64,000 nt of DNA from positions 387,842-451,841 of the forward strand of contig NZ_OBDY01000003.1 in NCBI RefSeq assembly GCF_900215205.1, written 5' to 3'. Position numbers and translations under genes: made by a program. The notes below the pieces were generated by a model. That model saw only the letters and a program-made list of their open reading frames with translations, made no database searches and was not told the DNA's origin. The stretch comes from Paractinoplanes atraurantiacus (GTDB lineage: Bacteria > Actinomycetota > Actinomycetes > Mycobacteriales > Micromonosporaceae). Shown in pieces: positions 50,375-58,779 of the stretch. Positions within the stretch are counted from its first letter, which is position 1; each line of letters starts with the position of its first letter.

Positions 50375-52102
50375 TCAGCTCTTGTCCTGCCCCGCGGGAA
50401 TCGCCTCGGTCGCGCCGGGCTTGTCGCGCAGCGGTCCCGCGCCCACCTCGCCGGGGACGCCGTCGCTGTTCTCGGCGGCCAGGATGTCGTCCGCCCGCTG
50501 CTGCTGGGCCGAGCGCAGGCTCAGCGGGATCTCGGGCAGGAAGAAGACGACGATCAGGCCGATCACCATGACGGCCAGGGCCAGCAGGAAGACGACCTGG
50601 ATGCCGTCGGAGAAGCCCTCCTTGAACGGGTGGGCGATCACATCCGAGAGCCTGTCCAGGAACGACGTGTCGCTCAGGTCGCCGCCGCCCGCGGTCGCCT
50701 GCTGCAACGTCTGGGCCTGGGCCGGGTCGGCCTGCAGGGCCTGCTGGAACTCCGGCGTCGCGCGGGCCGCCGTGAAGGCGTCACTGATCTTGCCGGGCAG
50801 GACGTTGAACAGGACCGACAGGAAGATCGCGGTGCCGAGCGTGCCGCCCATCGAGCGGAAGAACGTCACCGAGCTGGTGGCCACGCCGATCTCCCGCGGC
50901 GAGACCGCGTTCTGCACCGCCGTGATCATGGGCTGCATGTTGCCGCCCAGGCCGAGGCCCATCAGCACCATGATCAGCATGGTGCGCCAGAGCGGGGTGT
51001 CGGCGCCGATCGTCGAGAACAGGGCCAGCGCGGCCACCATCAGAGTGCTGCCGATGATCGGGAAGATGCGGTAGCGGCCGGTCCGGGCGATCAGCTGGCC
51101 CGAGATGATCGAGCCGGACATGATGCCGAAGACGAACGGGATCATCTGCAGGCCGGCCATGGTGGCCGAGGAGCCCTTCACGATCTGCAGGTACAGCGGC
51201 ACGGTCATCAGGCCGCCGAACATCGCCATGCCGAGGATCGTGCTGGAGGTGGCGCCGACGGCGATCGTCCGGTTGCGGAACAACCGCAAAGGCAGGAGAG
51301 CTTCGTCGCCGTACGCCCTCTCGGCGAGCACGAACGCCACGAGGCCGATCGCGCCGATGATGTAGCAGGCGAACGCCCGCCCGGAGTCCCAGCCCCAGTC
51401 GCGGCCCTGCTCGGCCACGGTCAGCAGCGGCACCAGGCCGACGATCAGGGCGAGGGCGCCGGGCCAGTCGATGCGGTGGTCGACGCGGGTGTGCGGCAGG
51501 TGCAGGACCTTGGCCACGACGGCCATGGCCGCGATGCCGATCGGGACGTTGAGGTAGAACACCCAGCGCCAGCCGTCGACCCACAGGATGGTGTCGGCGC
51601 CGGCGAAGAAGCCGCCCAGGATCGGGCCGAGCACGCTCGCGGTGCCGAAGACGGCCAGGAAGTAGCCCTGGTATTTGGCCCGCTCGCGGGGCGGCACGAT
51701 GTCACCGATGATCGCCAGCGCCAGCGACATGAGCCCACCGGCGCCGATGCCCTGGATCGCGCGGAACGCGGCCAGCTCGTACATGTTCTGGGAGAGGCCG
51801 CAGAGCATCGAGCCGACGACGAAGATGCCGATCGCGAACAGGAAGAACGGCCGCCGCCCGTACAGGTCGGAAAGCTTTCCGTACAGCGGCGTGGAGATCG
51901 TCGACGTGATCAGGAAGGCCGTGGTGGCCCAGGCCTGGATGTTGAAGCCGTGCAGGTCGTCGGCGATGGTACGGGTGGCCGTCGCCATGATGGTCTGGTC
52001 CAGCGCGGCGAGGAACATGCCCATCATCAAGCCGGCGAGGATCGTGAGGATCTGCCGATGGGTGAATTCCACGGACGCTGGTTTCGTCGTGGGGTTGCTC
52101 AC
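50375..52102 (-). CDS. DHA2-family (EmrB/QacA-like) drug efflux transporter
   Basis: 575 residues with about 14 membrane helices. The DHA2 signatures are LDQTIMATATRTIADDL (helix 1), GKLSDLYGRRPFF (loop 2-3), FRAIQGIGAGGLM, and GVLFGPILGGFF-like TASVLGPILGGFFAG (motif C, characteristic of antiporters). It exports hydrophobic drugs in exchange for protons. The GTG at 52102 overlaps the MarR stop (GTGA), so both are translated together, and the MarR protein is the likely repressor. Confidence 0.92.
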   Translation of the reverse strand: MSNPTTKPASVEFTHRQILTILAGLMMGMFLAALDQTIMATATRTIADDLHGFNIQAWATTAFLITSTISTPLYGKLSDLYGRRPFFLFAIGIFVVGSMLCGLSQNMYELAAFRAIQGIGAGGLMSLALAIIGDIVPPRERAKYQGYFLAVFGTASVLGPILGGFFAGADTILWVDGWRWVFYLNVPIGIAAMAVVAKVLHLPHTRVDHRIDWPGALALIVGLVPLLTVAEQGRDWGWDSGRAFACYIIGAIGLVAFVLAERAYGDEALLPLRLFRNRTIAVGATSSTILGMAMFGGLMTVPLYLQIVKGSSATMAGLQMIPFVFGIMSGSIISGQLIARTGRYRIFPIIGSTLMVAALALFSTIGADTPLWRTMLIMVLMGLGLGGNMQPMITAVQNAVSPREIGVATSSVTFFRSMGGTLGTAIFLSVLFNVLPGKISDAFTAARATPEFQQALQADPAQAQTLQQATAGGGDLSDTSFLDRLSDVIAHPFKEGFSDGIQVVFLLALAVMVIGLIVVFFLPEIPLSLRSAQQQRADDILAAENSDGVPGEVGAGPLRDKPGATEAIPAGQDKS

Positions 52103-52569
52103 GCGTTCTCCCGTGGTGGTGTTGCGGCCGGCTCGTTGCGCAGGAGCGCCTCGACCGAGCTGTTGAATTGTTCGAAGAGGCCGGCGAAGGTGGCGATCCG
52201 GTCGTCCGGCCACCCTTCGAGCGCCTCGCGGAGCCAGGCCTGCCGGGCCTGCTCGAGCTGTTCGCAGGCGGCCAGCCCGGCGTCGGTGATGGCGAGGCGC
52301 GACGCCCGGCCGTCGACCGGGTCGGCCTCACGGCGGGCCAGTCCGGCCTTCACCAGTTGCGCCACCTGACGGCTGATCGTGGAGGGGTCGGCCTGCTTGA
52401 TCTCGGCGAGATCGGTGGCACGCATCGGCCCCTGGCGCCGCAGCGGGAACAGCAGCATCAGCGCGGAGAACTCCGCGCCGAGGTCTCCGACACTGAGGAT
52501 GCTCCTGCTGCGCGTCGCGAGACGGTGGAACCGCACAAGTTCCTCGGCTAGTTGCGGGAGCGCGTCCAC
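52099..52569 (-). CDS. MarR-family repressor of the efflux pump
   Basis: 156 residues from GTG 52569 (a GTG at 52611 would add 14). FSALMLLFPLRRQGPMRATDLAEIKQADPSTISRQVAQLVKAGLARREADPVDGRASRLAIT is a complete MarR winged helix with the DxRxxxxxxT wing. It overlaps and precedes the DHA2 gene. The upstream segment CAACTGGTTG near 52615-52625 is a small imperfect dyad that could be its operator. Confidence 0.88.
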   Translation of the reverse strand: MDALPQLAEELVRFHRLATRSRSILSVGDLGAEFSALMLLFPLRRQGPMRATDLAEIKQADPSTISRQVAQLVKAGLARREADPVDGRASRLAITDAGLAACEQLEQARQAWLREALEGWPDDRIATFAGLFEQFNSSVEALLRNEPAATPPRENA

Positions 52570-52664
52570 GGCATGCCTGTCCTGAGGTGGGTCGATTGGA
52601 TGCTTGCACACTACAACTGGTTGGTTGATGAATGCATCTCGGTTTCGTTAACCCAGGGTGACTA

Positions 52665-53264
52665 TCAGCGCATTCGCCAGACGCCTGTGACGAGCGTCTC
52701 GGTCTCCTCGAGAGCGGCCGGTACCGGCACGACGTACTCCGCCACCTTCTCGAAAAGCCTCTCCGGGAAGTACCCCCGCCCGGGGTCCCCAACCAGTACC
52801 TCGGCGTTTTCTCGCCGGGCGGCGCGCAGGGTGCCCGTCATCGTCGGCGCGACCGCGGGGCTGTAGAAGACGTCGCCGGCCAGGAGAAGGTCGGTCTTGG
52901 TGGGGAGTTGCGTACTGAGAGTGACGCCGTTGGCGGCGGCATTGCGCTGGGCGGCCGCGGCGGCGGCCGGGTCGAGATCGGTGGCGGCGGTCGTGGCGGC
53001 GCCGGCCAGGGCGGCCGCGATCGCGGCGACACCGCTGCCGGTGGCGAGGTCGTGCACGGACTTGCCGGCGACCTCCGCCGGGTGGTCGAGCAGGTAGCGG
53101 GCCAGGGCCTGGCCGCCGGCCCAGACGAAGGCCCAGAACGGCGGCGGCTCGTCGCTGCGGAACTCGCCGCCGGCCAGATCGAACAGGCCGACCCCGCGGT
53201 CGGCGAGATGCAGCCGGATCTCCGGCGCCAGCGGGACGGGCAGGAGCGTGGTCTCGACCTTCAC
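52665..53264 (-). CDS. Class I SAM-dependent methyltransferase (protein-lysine type)
   Basis: 199 residues. Motif I is VHDLATGSGVAAIAAAL (GxGxG variant), the acidic loop is ATDLDPAAAAAAQRNAAANG, and LLAGDVFYSP is the post-motif. The FWAFVWAGGQALARYLLDHP N-terminal part matches the METTL20/nicotinamide-N-methyltransferase-like family that methylates lysines in proteins such as electron-transfer flavoprotein. The target here is unknown. The GTG overlaps the stop of the short SARP-like gene (GTGA). Confidence 0.85.
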   Translation of the reverse strand: MKVETTLLPVPLAPEIRLHLADRGVGLFDLAGGEFRSDEPPPFWAFVWAGGQALARYLLDHPAEVAGKSVHDLATGSGVAAIAAALAGAATTAATDLDPAAAAAAQRNAAANGVTLSTQLPTKTDLLLAGDVFYSPAVAPTMTGTLRAARRENAEVLVGDPGRGYFPERLFEKVAEYVVPVPAALEETETLVTGVWRMR

Positions 53265-53728
53265 ACAGTGATTGTGCTGCTCCCGGCGCTCGCCATGACG
53301 AGCTTCGCGCGGTATTCGGCGCGGGCCTCGGCGGCCCACGGCGCGTCCTCGTCCTCGAGCAGGGGCCGGGTGGCCAGGAACGCGGCCGCGGTCAGCGGCT
53401 TGGCCGCGCGGTCGGCCGACCGGCCCTCGGCGGCGGCGATCAGCTCGTCGAAGCGGTGGACGTCGACCCGGACCTGATCGGGATCGAGCGACCACCGTCC
53501 ACGATGGTGCCGGACGACGGGGATCGCGGCCCGGAGGACGGACATGTCGGACTCGACATCTTTCTTCTTTTCTTCCAGCGTCTCCGCGAGCTCGGCCGTC
53601 GACTGCGGACCCCGCAACGCGAGCAGGGCGAGCAGGTGCCGAGGGCGGTCTCCGCCGAAATCGGGACCGACCAGGAGGATCCCTCTGGTCCGGACCTCGA
53701 CGCGGCCGAAAAGCTGGATGTCGAACAT
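53261..53728 (-). CDS. Short SARP-like DNA-binding protein
   Basis: 155 residues. FDIQLFGRVEVRTRGILLVGPDFGGDRPRHLLALLALRG begins an OmpR-type winged helix, and the part after about residue 95 is a short remnant of the BTAD (RVDVHRFDELIAAAE), lacking most of the activation domain. So it is a truncated SARP with an intact DNA-binding part, perhaps an antagonist. Translationally coupled to the methyltransferase. No clear ribosome binding site at ATG 53728. Confidence 0.75.
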   Translation of the reverse strand: MFDIQLFGRVEVRTRGILLVGPDFGGDRPRHLLALLALRGPQSTAELAETLEEKKKDVESDMSVLRAAIPVVRHHRGRWSLDPDQVRVDVHRFDELIAAAEGRSADRAAKPLTAAAFLATRPLLEDEDAPWAAEARAEYRAKLVMASAGSSTITV

Positions 53729-53949
53729 GTTTCGGAACTTTGCAAGTGAGGAAGCCAGGGCGGCAAGCCCCAATGCGGGGGGTCGAATCACCCGAAAGAC
53801 TGGTGATCACGGCCGCTTGGCCTCAACCGATCATCGGGCGTACCGGTGGAACGGATCCGGCCCGGTGCCTCCCCCGTCTATTGGTAGGGCAAAGATGAGA
53901 CCTGGTACTCCTTAGACTTCCACGGGTCCGGTTGAGAGAAAGGTGGCGC

Positions 53950-54606
53950 ATGACTAACGGCGATGCGATCAGCGTTCTCGTCGTCGACGGCCACCAGACG
54001 TTCGCCGAACTGCTGGGACATGCCCTGGCCGGGCAGCCCGACCTCCAGTACGTGGGGCACGCGCTGACGGGTGCCGAGGCGTTGAGGCTGGCGGCGGAGC
54101 TCAAGCCGAACGTGATCCTGCTCGACCCCGATTTGTCCGATGCGGACGGTATTGCCATCGCGGAACTGCTCCGCGTGCGTCAGCCGGACACCCGTGTGGT
54201 GATCCTCACTGCCTCCGAGGAGCAGGCTCTCGTCGGGCGGGCCACAGCGGCCGGCGCCGCCGGCTTCCTGTCCAAGAACGGCGCTCTCGGTGATGTGCTG
54301 AACGCCCTGCGTACGGCCCACGGCGGCGGCATGACCGTCTCCACCGACATCCTGGCCCGGCTGCTGCGCAGCACCAGCCCGGTCGTCGGCCCACGCGGCG
54401 GCGGCCTCACAGCGCGTGAGGACGAGGTGCTTCAGCTGATGGCGGCCGGCCTCGACGCGCGGGCCATCGCCCGGCGGCTCGGCATCAGCCTGCACACGTG
54501 CCGGGGCTATGTGAAGGCCGTACTGGCCAAACTCGGCGCGCACAGCCAGCTCGAGGCGGTGGCGATCGCCACCCGGCGCGGCCTGGTCCGCCCCGGACGC
54601 CCGTAA
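53950..54606 (+). CDS. NarL/LuxR-type response regulator, atypical receiver
   Basis: 218 residues. The receiver (4-120) has phospho-acceptor D59 in LLDPDLSD and K in LSKNGALGD, but the acidic pair that coordinates Mg2+ reads VVDGH, with one Asp replaced by Gly. The C-terminal LuxR helix-turn-helix is LTAREDEVLQLMAAGLDARAIARRLGIS. No kinase gene adjoins it, so it is an orphan. AAAGGTGG precedes the ATG. It diverges from the short SARP gene. Confidence 0.88.
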   Translation: MTNGDAISVLVVDGHQTFAELLGHALAGQPDLQYVGHALTGAEALRLAAELKPNVILLDPDLSDADGIAIAELLRVRQPDTRVVILTASEEQALVGRATAAGAAGFLSKNGALGDVLNALRTAHGGGMTVSTDILARLLRSTSPVVGPRGGGLTAREDEVLQLMAAGLDARAIARRLGISLHTCRGYVKAVLAKLGAHSQLEAVAIATRRGLVRPGRP

Positions 54607-54704
54607 CGCTAAGTAGTTCTCGCCGGTACTCATCCAGGAAGACGTGAAATCCGTACCTGTTGCGGGGTGCCGCTGTTGATGGCGGCGTCAGGGGAAGGAT
54701 TCGC

Positions 54705-56327
54705 GTGGACCGAGCAGCAGCTGACCGAGCAGCGGCTGGCGGGGCACCGTCCGATGTGGCGGTTGCCGAGCCGTCGGCGCCCGGCCTGGGGAGTCGAGAC
54801 ACCATCTACCGGCGGCCACCGGCGCAGCCGGAGGCGACAGAGCCGTCGTGGTTCAACGGCAGCATGCAGGCCGAGGAGGCGCCGGGCCGGCCGGCCGAGG
54901 AGACCCCGAGCCGGGCCTCGTTCGGTTTCACCGACGGCCCGATCTCACCGGTGCGCCATCCGGCCTCGCCGACGTCACCGGCCCCGACGGGCCGCCCGGA
55001 CCCCGCTCCGAAAGGCCGATCCGAGTCGGCCTCGAAGGGCCGTCCTGAGTCGGCCTCGAAGGGCCGTCCTGAGTCGGCCTCGAAGGGCCGTCCTGAGTCG
55101 GCTTCGAAGAGCCGGACCGAGTCGGCTTTGCAGGCCCGGACCGAGTCGGCTTCGCAAGGCCGGGCCGAGCCGGCCCCGATCGCGGTCGAGCTTCCCGTGC
55201 GCCGGATGGGCGACACCGCCGAGCGCCGACTGAGCCTTTCGGACACCGGCGAGCGGCCGGCCCTGTTCCCCGACGCCGGCCTGCCGAAGACCGGCTTCCC
55301 GGACACCACCTCCCGCGACACCAGTCCCCGCGACACCGGCTCCTGGGACACCAGTCCCCGCGACACCGGCTCCTGGGACACCAGTCCCCGCGACACCGGC
55401 TCCTGGGACACCAGTCTTCGCGACACCGGCTCGTGGGACACCGGCTCGCGCAACGCCGGCTCCTGGGACACCGGGTTCCGGGACACCGGATTCCCTGAAG
55501 CGGACACCGGCGAGCGCCCGACCGTGCGGCCGCAGCCCACCGGCGCGCCGCGCCCGGCGCCGGTGGCCGCCCCGCCGCGCCAGTCCCGGGGCGTGACCGT
55601 CGGCATCGTCCTGATGAGCCTGATCGTGCTGGTCGCCGGCAGCATCGTCGGCGTCGTCTACTTCACCGGGTCCGACGACGACCTCGACTCCGTGCTCCAG
55701 CTCGGCGCCGGCGGCAACGGCAAGCGCACGGCCGTCGCCCCGCTCGACAACCGTACGAGGGCGAGCTTCGAGCTGCTCGCCGCGACCAACAAGGTCAGCG
55801 TCTCGATCGGCGAGCTCGGCGACGACCTCTACCGCATCTCCACTCCGGAGGACGCCGGCATCCTGCCCAGCCCGATCGTGCGCGCCGACGACGTGAAACT
55901 CCAGGTGACGCGCGACGGTGACGGCACCGGCGGTGAGATCGACGTGGTGCTGTCGGCGAAGGTGACCTGGCAGCTGCGCTTCTCCGGCTACGCCGAGGAG
56001 CAGGTCATCGACCTCGGCGGCGGAAAGATCAGCGGCCTCGAGATGGTCGGCGGGATGCGCACGGCCCAGGTCACGCTGTCCCGCCCGTCCGGCACCGTGC
56101 CGATCAAGGTCAATGGGGCGGTGGAGAAGCTGGCGCTGAAGTCGCCGGCCGACAGCCCGGTGCGGGTCAAGGTCGGCGGCGGCGCGCAGACCGTCGTGGC
56201 AGGGACGCGGACCCTCAAGAACGTCGCCGCCGGCTCCACGCTCACCCCCAAGGACTGGGCGGTGGCGGACCGCTACGACGTGGGCGCCGGCGCCCCGATC
56301 ACGACCTTGACCGTGGCCAACACCTGA
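54705..56327 (+). CDS. Repeat-rich membrane-anchored protein
   Basis: 540 residues. The cytoplasmic N-terminal about 290 residues are low complexity, with four copies of KGRPESAS and several RDTGSWDTSP repeats. One membrane helix (about 300-325, VTVGIVLMSLIVLVAGSIVGVVYF) leads to an extracytoplasmic strand-rich domain (about 345-540, VKLQVTRDGDGTGGEIDVVLSAKVTWQLRF) with repeated beta segments, perhaps a small right-handed helix. The GTG at 54705 is preferred because GGGGAAGGA lies upstream. Unknown function; the cytoplasmic repeat may bind a partner. Confidence 0.75.
   Translation: MDRAAADRAAAGGAPSDVAVAEPSAPGLGSRDTIYRRPPAQPEATEPSWFNGSMQAEEAPGRPAEETPSRASFGFTDGPISPVRHPASPTSPAPTGRPDPAPKGRSESASKGRPESASKGRPESASKGRPESASKSRTESALQARTESASQGRAEPAPIAVELPVRRMGDTAERRLSLSDTGERPALFPDAGLPKTGFPDTTSRDTSPRDTGSWDTSPRDTGSWDTSPRDTGSWDTSLRDTGSWDTGSRNAGSWDTGFRDTGFPEADTGERPTVRPQPTGAPRPAPVAAPPRQSRGVTVGIVLMSLIVLVAGSIVGVVYFTGSDDDLDSVLQLGAGGNGKRTAVAPLDNRTRASFELLAATNKVSVSIGELGDDLYRISTPEDAGILPSPIVRADDVKLQVTRDGDGTGGEIDVVLSAKVTWQLRFSGYAEEQVIDLGGGKISGLEMVGGMRTAQVTLSRPSGTVPIKVNGAVEKLALKSPADSPVRVKVGGGAQTVVAGTRTLKNVAAGSTLTPKDWAVADRYDVGAGAPITTLTVANT
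55015..55155 (+). repeat. 24-bp coding repeat (KGRPESAS)
   Basis: Successive 24-bp units encode KGRPESAS, three of them identical at protein level (about 55038-55107), then decay into KSRTESAL, QARTESAS and QGRAEPAP. The frame is kept. Confidence 0.8.
55311..55480 (+). repeat. 30-bp coding repeat (RDTGSWDTSP)
   Basis: A 30-bp unit, ACACCAGTCCCCGCGACACC followed by GGCTCCTGGG, occurs at least three times exactly and then decays (SLRDTGSWDTGSRNAGSW). It encodes a 10-residue Ser/Thr/Asp/Trp motif in the membrane protein at 54705. Confidence 0.8.
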
Positions 56328-56329
56328 GA

Positions 56330-56354
56330 CCGGGAGGGCCGTGGGCCCTCCCGG
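56330..56354. terminator. 11-bp hairpin between convergent genes
   Basis: CCGGGAGGGCC (56330-56340) pairs perfectly with 56344-56354 around GTG. It starts three bases after the repeat-protein stop and ends seven bases before the serA stop, so it can terminate both. Confidence 0.8.
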
Positions 56355-56360
56355 GACACC

Positions 56361-57575
56361 TCAGGAGAGAACGCGCAGGCGGACCGTCTGCTCCATGGCG
56401 CGCAGCCGGTCGAGCACCTCGTCGCTGAAGTCACCGCTGATGTCGGTGATCAGGTATCCGTACTCGCCGCGGGTGCTCAGCAGTTGACCCTCGACGTTGA
56501 CCTTGTGCTCGGCCAGGATGCTGTTGACCTGGGCCAGAACGCCGGGCGTGTTGACGTGCACGTGCCCGATGCGGCTCTGCCCGGCCTGCTCGGGCAGGGC
56601 GACGCCGGGGAGGTTCACACTGAGAGTGGTGTTGCCCTCCTCGACGAAGGTGGCCAGCTTGTTGGCCACGAAGGCGCCGATGTCGGACTGCGCCTCCTCG
56701 GTCGACCCGCCGATGTGCGGGGTGAGGATGACGTTGGGCAGGCCGCGCAGCTCGGAGACGAACTCGTCGCCGCGGCCCTTGGGCTCGGTCGGGAAGACGT
56801 CGACCGCGGCGCCGGCCAGGTGGCCGCTTTCCAGGGCCTCGCGCAGGGCGACGTGGTCGACCACGATGCCGCGCGACAGGTTGAGGAACAGGGCGCCCTC
56901 GCGCATGCGCTTGAACTGCTCGGCGCCGAAGAAGCCGGCGTTGCCGGGACGGCCGTCGACGTGGATCGTGACGATGTCGCTGGTCTCCAGCAGCTCCTCG
57001 ATCGAGGTGCAGCGGTGCGCGTTGCTCAGCGCCAGCTTGTCGGCGGTGTCGTAGAACGACACGTGCATGCCCAGGTTTTCGGCGAGTACCGAGAGCTGGG
57101 TGCCGATGTTGCCGTAGCCGACGATGCCGAGGCGGCGGCCGCGGATCTCGTGGGCGCCGTCGGCCGACTTGTCCCAGACGCCCTGGTGCATGAGCGCGTT
57201 CTTCTCGGTGAGCCGCCGCGTCATCGAGATGATCTCGGCGATGGCCAGCTCGACCACCGAGCGCGTGTTGGAGAACGGCGCGTTGAAGACGGCGACGCCG
57301 CCGGCCGAGGCGGCGGTCAGGTCGATCTGGTCGGTGCCGATGCAGAAGGCGCCGATCGCGACGAGCTTGTCCGCGGCCTCGAGGGCCTTGGCGCTGACCT
57401 TGGTCTTGGACCGGATGCCCAGCAGGTGCACCCCGCGGATGCGCTCGATCAGCTCGGACTCGTCGAGGGCGTTGCGGACGGACTCGACGGCGTATCCCTC
57501 GGACTCGAGCCGGGTCACCGCGTCGGGATGGATGCTCTCCAGTAGTAGGACTCGCACCTTGGCCTCGTCGATCAT
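56361..57575 (-). CDS. serA: D-3-phosphoglycerate dehydrogenase
   Basis: 404 residues, the length of the enterobacterial-type enzyme with a C-terminal ACT domain and no extra intervening domain. Rossmann motif GIVGYGNIGTQLS, catalytic R in NLSRGIVVD, E in the FPTEPKG region, and the His in LTPHIGGSTEEAQ are all present. The last about 75 residues (HVHVNTPGVLAQVNSILAEHKVNVEGQLL) form the ACT domain that senses L-serine. It oxidises 3-phosphoglycerate in serine synthesis. ATG 57575. Confidence 0.95.
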   Translation of the reverse strand: MIDEAKVRVLLLESIHPDAVTRLESEGYAVESVRNALDESELIERIRGVHLLGIRSKTKVSAKALEAADKLVAIGAFCIGTDQIDLTAASAGGVAVFNAPFSNTRSVVELAIAEIISMTRRLTEKNALMHQGVWDKSADGAHEIRGRRLGIVGYGNIGTQLSVLAENLGMHVSFYDTADKLALSNAHRCTSIEELLETSDIVTIHVDGRPGNAGFFGAEQFKRMREGALFLNLSRGIVVDHVALREALESGHLAGAAVDVFPTEPKGRGDEFVSELRGLPNVILTPHIGGSTEEAQSDIGAFVANKLATFVEEGNTTLSVNLPGVALPEQAGQSRIGHVHVNTPGVLAQVNSILAEHKVNVEGQLLSTRGEYGYLITDISGDFSDEVLDRLRAMEQTVRLRVLS

Positions 57576-57635
57576 CGTGTTCCGTTCCGTGAGGAAGTTT
57601 GGCCGTCCGGGCCGCCACGCCGAAGCCCGACTTCC

Positions 57636-57671
57636 CAGCCTATAGCCCTTCAATGACCCGCCCGGGCGGGT
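57636..57671 (-). promoter_or_regulatory. serA upstream palindrome and -10
   Basis: ACCCGCCCGGGCGGGT (57656-57671) is a perfect 16-bp palindrome without a loop, which favours protein binding over RNA folding. On the minus strand, TATAGGCT (57644-57637), a -10-like sequence, follows it by 11 bases and lies about 65 bp before the serA start. Confidence 0.5.
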
Positions 57672-57737
57672 GTGCTCGACCTCCCATCTGTTGGCGGGGC
57701 GTCGCGCGCACAGGTACGGAGGTGACCTTCCTACGGT

Positions 57738-58652
57738 TCACATCTCGGCCTTCAACCAGCGGCGGAGCTCGTCGGCCTGCCACCGCTGGAAGGCCCGCAC
57801 GGTCGGGATGCCCGGCGGCGGAGGCTGCCGGCAGATGTCACGGAACATGCCCGCGAGGGCGGCGAACGCGTCCGTCACGATCCGCCGGTCGATACCCTCG
57901 ATCACCCGTTCGGGATCGCCGCCGTGCACCCAGACGTTCGCCGCGAGGTCGACGCTGTTCCACCATCGCGGCCCGGCCGCCGCCCACGGCCAGTCCACGA
58001 TGACCACCCGGCCGTCCGGGCGAACGATCATGTTGTCGGCCCGGATGTCGCAATGCGCGACGGACTCTCCCGCATGCAGCCGGGTCACCGTCCGCGCCGC
58101 CGCCGCCCGCAGCTCGGGCAGATGATCGCGTTCCCACGGATCGAGGTCGGCCGGCGGATCGGCGGCGACCCGGTCCCACCCGGCGAAGTCCTCGGCGAAC
58201 AACTCGCCCGCGTTCTTCAACCCCGCGGGCGCCGGCGTGAGCGCCCGGTCCAGCTCGGCGAGGGCGGTCACGGCCGCGTCGATCTCGCTTTCGACCCAGG
58301 GTGTACGGGGGTGAACGCCCTCCACGTCCTCGAGCACCAGCACCACCCACTCGCCGTCGTCGAACCCGTCGATCAGGCGGGGCGCGGGCACTCCCTCCGG
58401 AAGCATCGCTGTGATGCGCATCTCGTCGCGCGCGAGCTCGGCCGACCGCGCGTTGACCGCCGGCGTGACCGCCTTGACGAAGGCGCGGCGCCCGGACTCG
58501 GTGACCACCCGGTCGGCGCTGCCCGGCGAGAAGCCGCCCGGCTGGGACACGGCCCTGACCACGGCCCCGCCACCGATGATCCGCTCGATCCGGGCGCGGA
58601 CCGTCTCGGGCAGCTCGAGCCACGTGATCCTTTTCCCCGTCGCTGGCACCAT
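57738..58652 (-). CDS. APH-type phosphotransferase
   Basis: 304 residues of the aminoglycoside-phosphotransferase/choline-kinase fold. Catalytic block AHCDIRADN (HxDxxxxN), then VVIVDWPWA with the metal-binding Asp. The N-lobe has GGFSPGSADRVVTESGRRAFVKAV with the ATP-binding Lys. The substrate is likely a small molecule; there is no resistance-cluster context. ATG 58652 is chosen. It diverges from the DMT transporter gene. Confidence 0.85.
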   Translation of the reverse strand: MVPATGKRITWLELPETVRARIERIIGGGAVVRAVSQPGGFSPGSADRVVTESGRRAFVKAVTPAVNARSAELARDEMRITAMLPEGVPAPRLIDGFDDGEWVVLVLEDVEGVHPRTPWVESEIDAAVTALAELDRALTPAPAGLKNAGELFAEDFAGWDRVAADPPADLDPWERDHLPELRAAAARTVTRLHAGESVAHCDIRADNMIVRPDGRVVIVDWPWAAAGPRWWNSVDLAANVWVHGGDPERVIEGIDRRIVTDAFAALAGMFRDICRQPPPPGIPTVRAFQRWQADELRRWLKAEM

Positions 58653-58779
58653 GGCTTGATCGTGGCAGCCCGCCGAGCGTGGAGGCGACCCCATTTCCCG
58701 TCCCGTGCCGCCGGGCGGGTGTCCGTTTCGCGGGGCCTTGTCGGTCTTGGGAAAGCAAAAGGTCTGGCAGACTCGAAGG

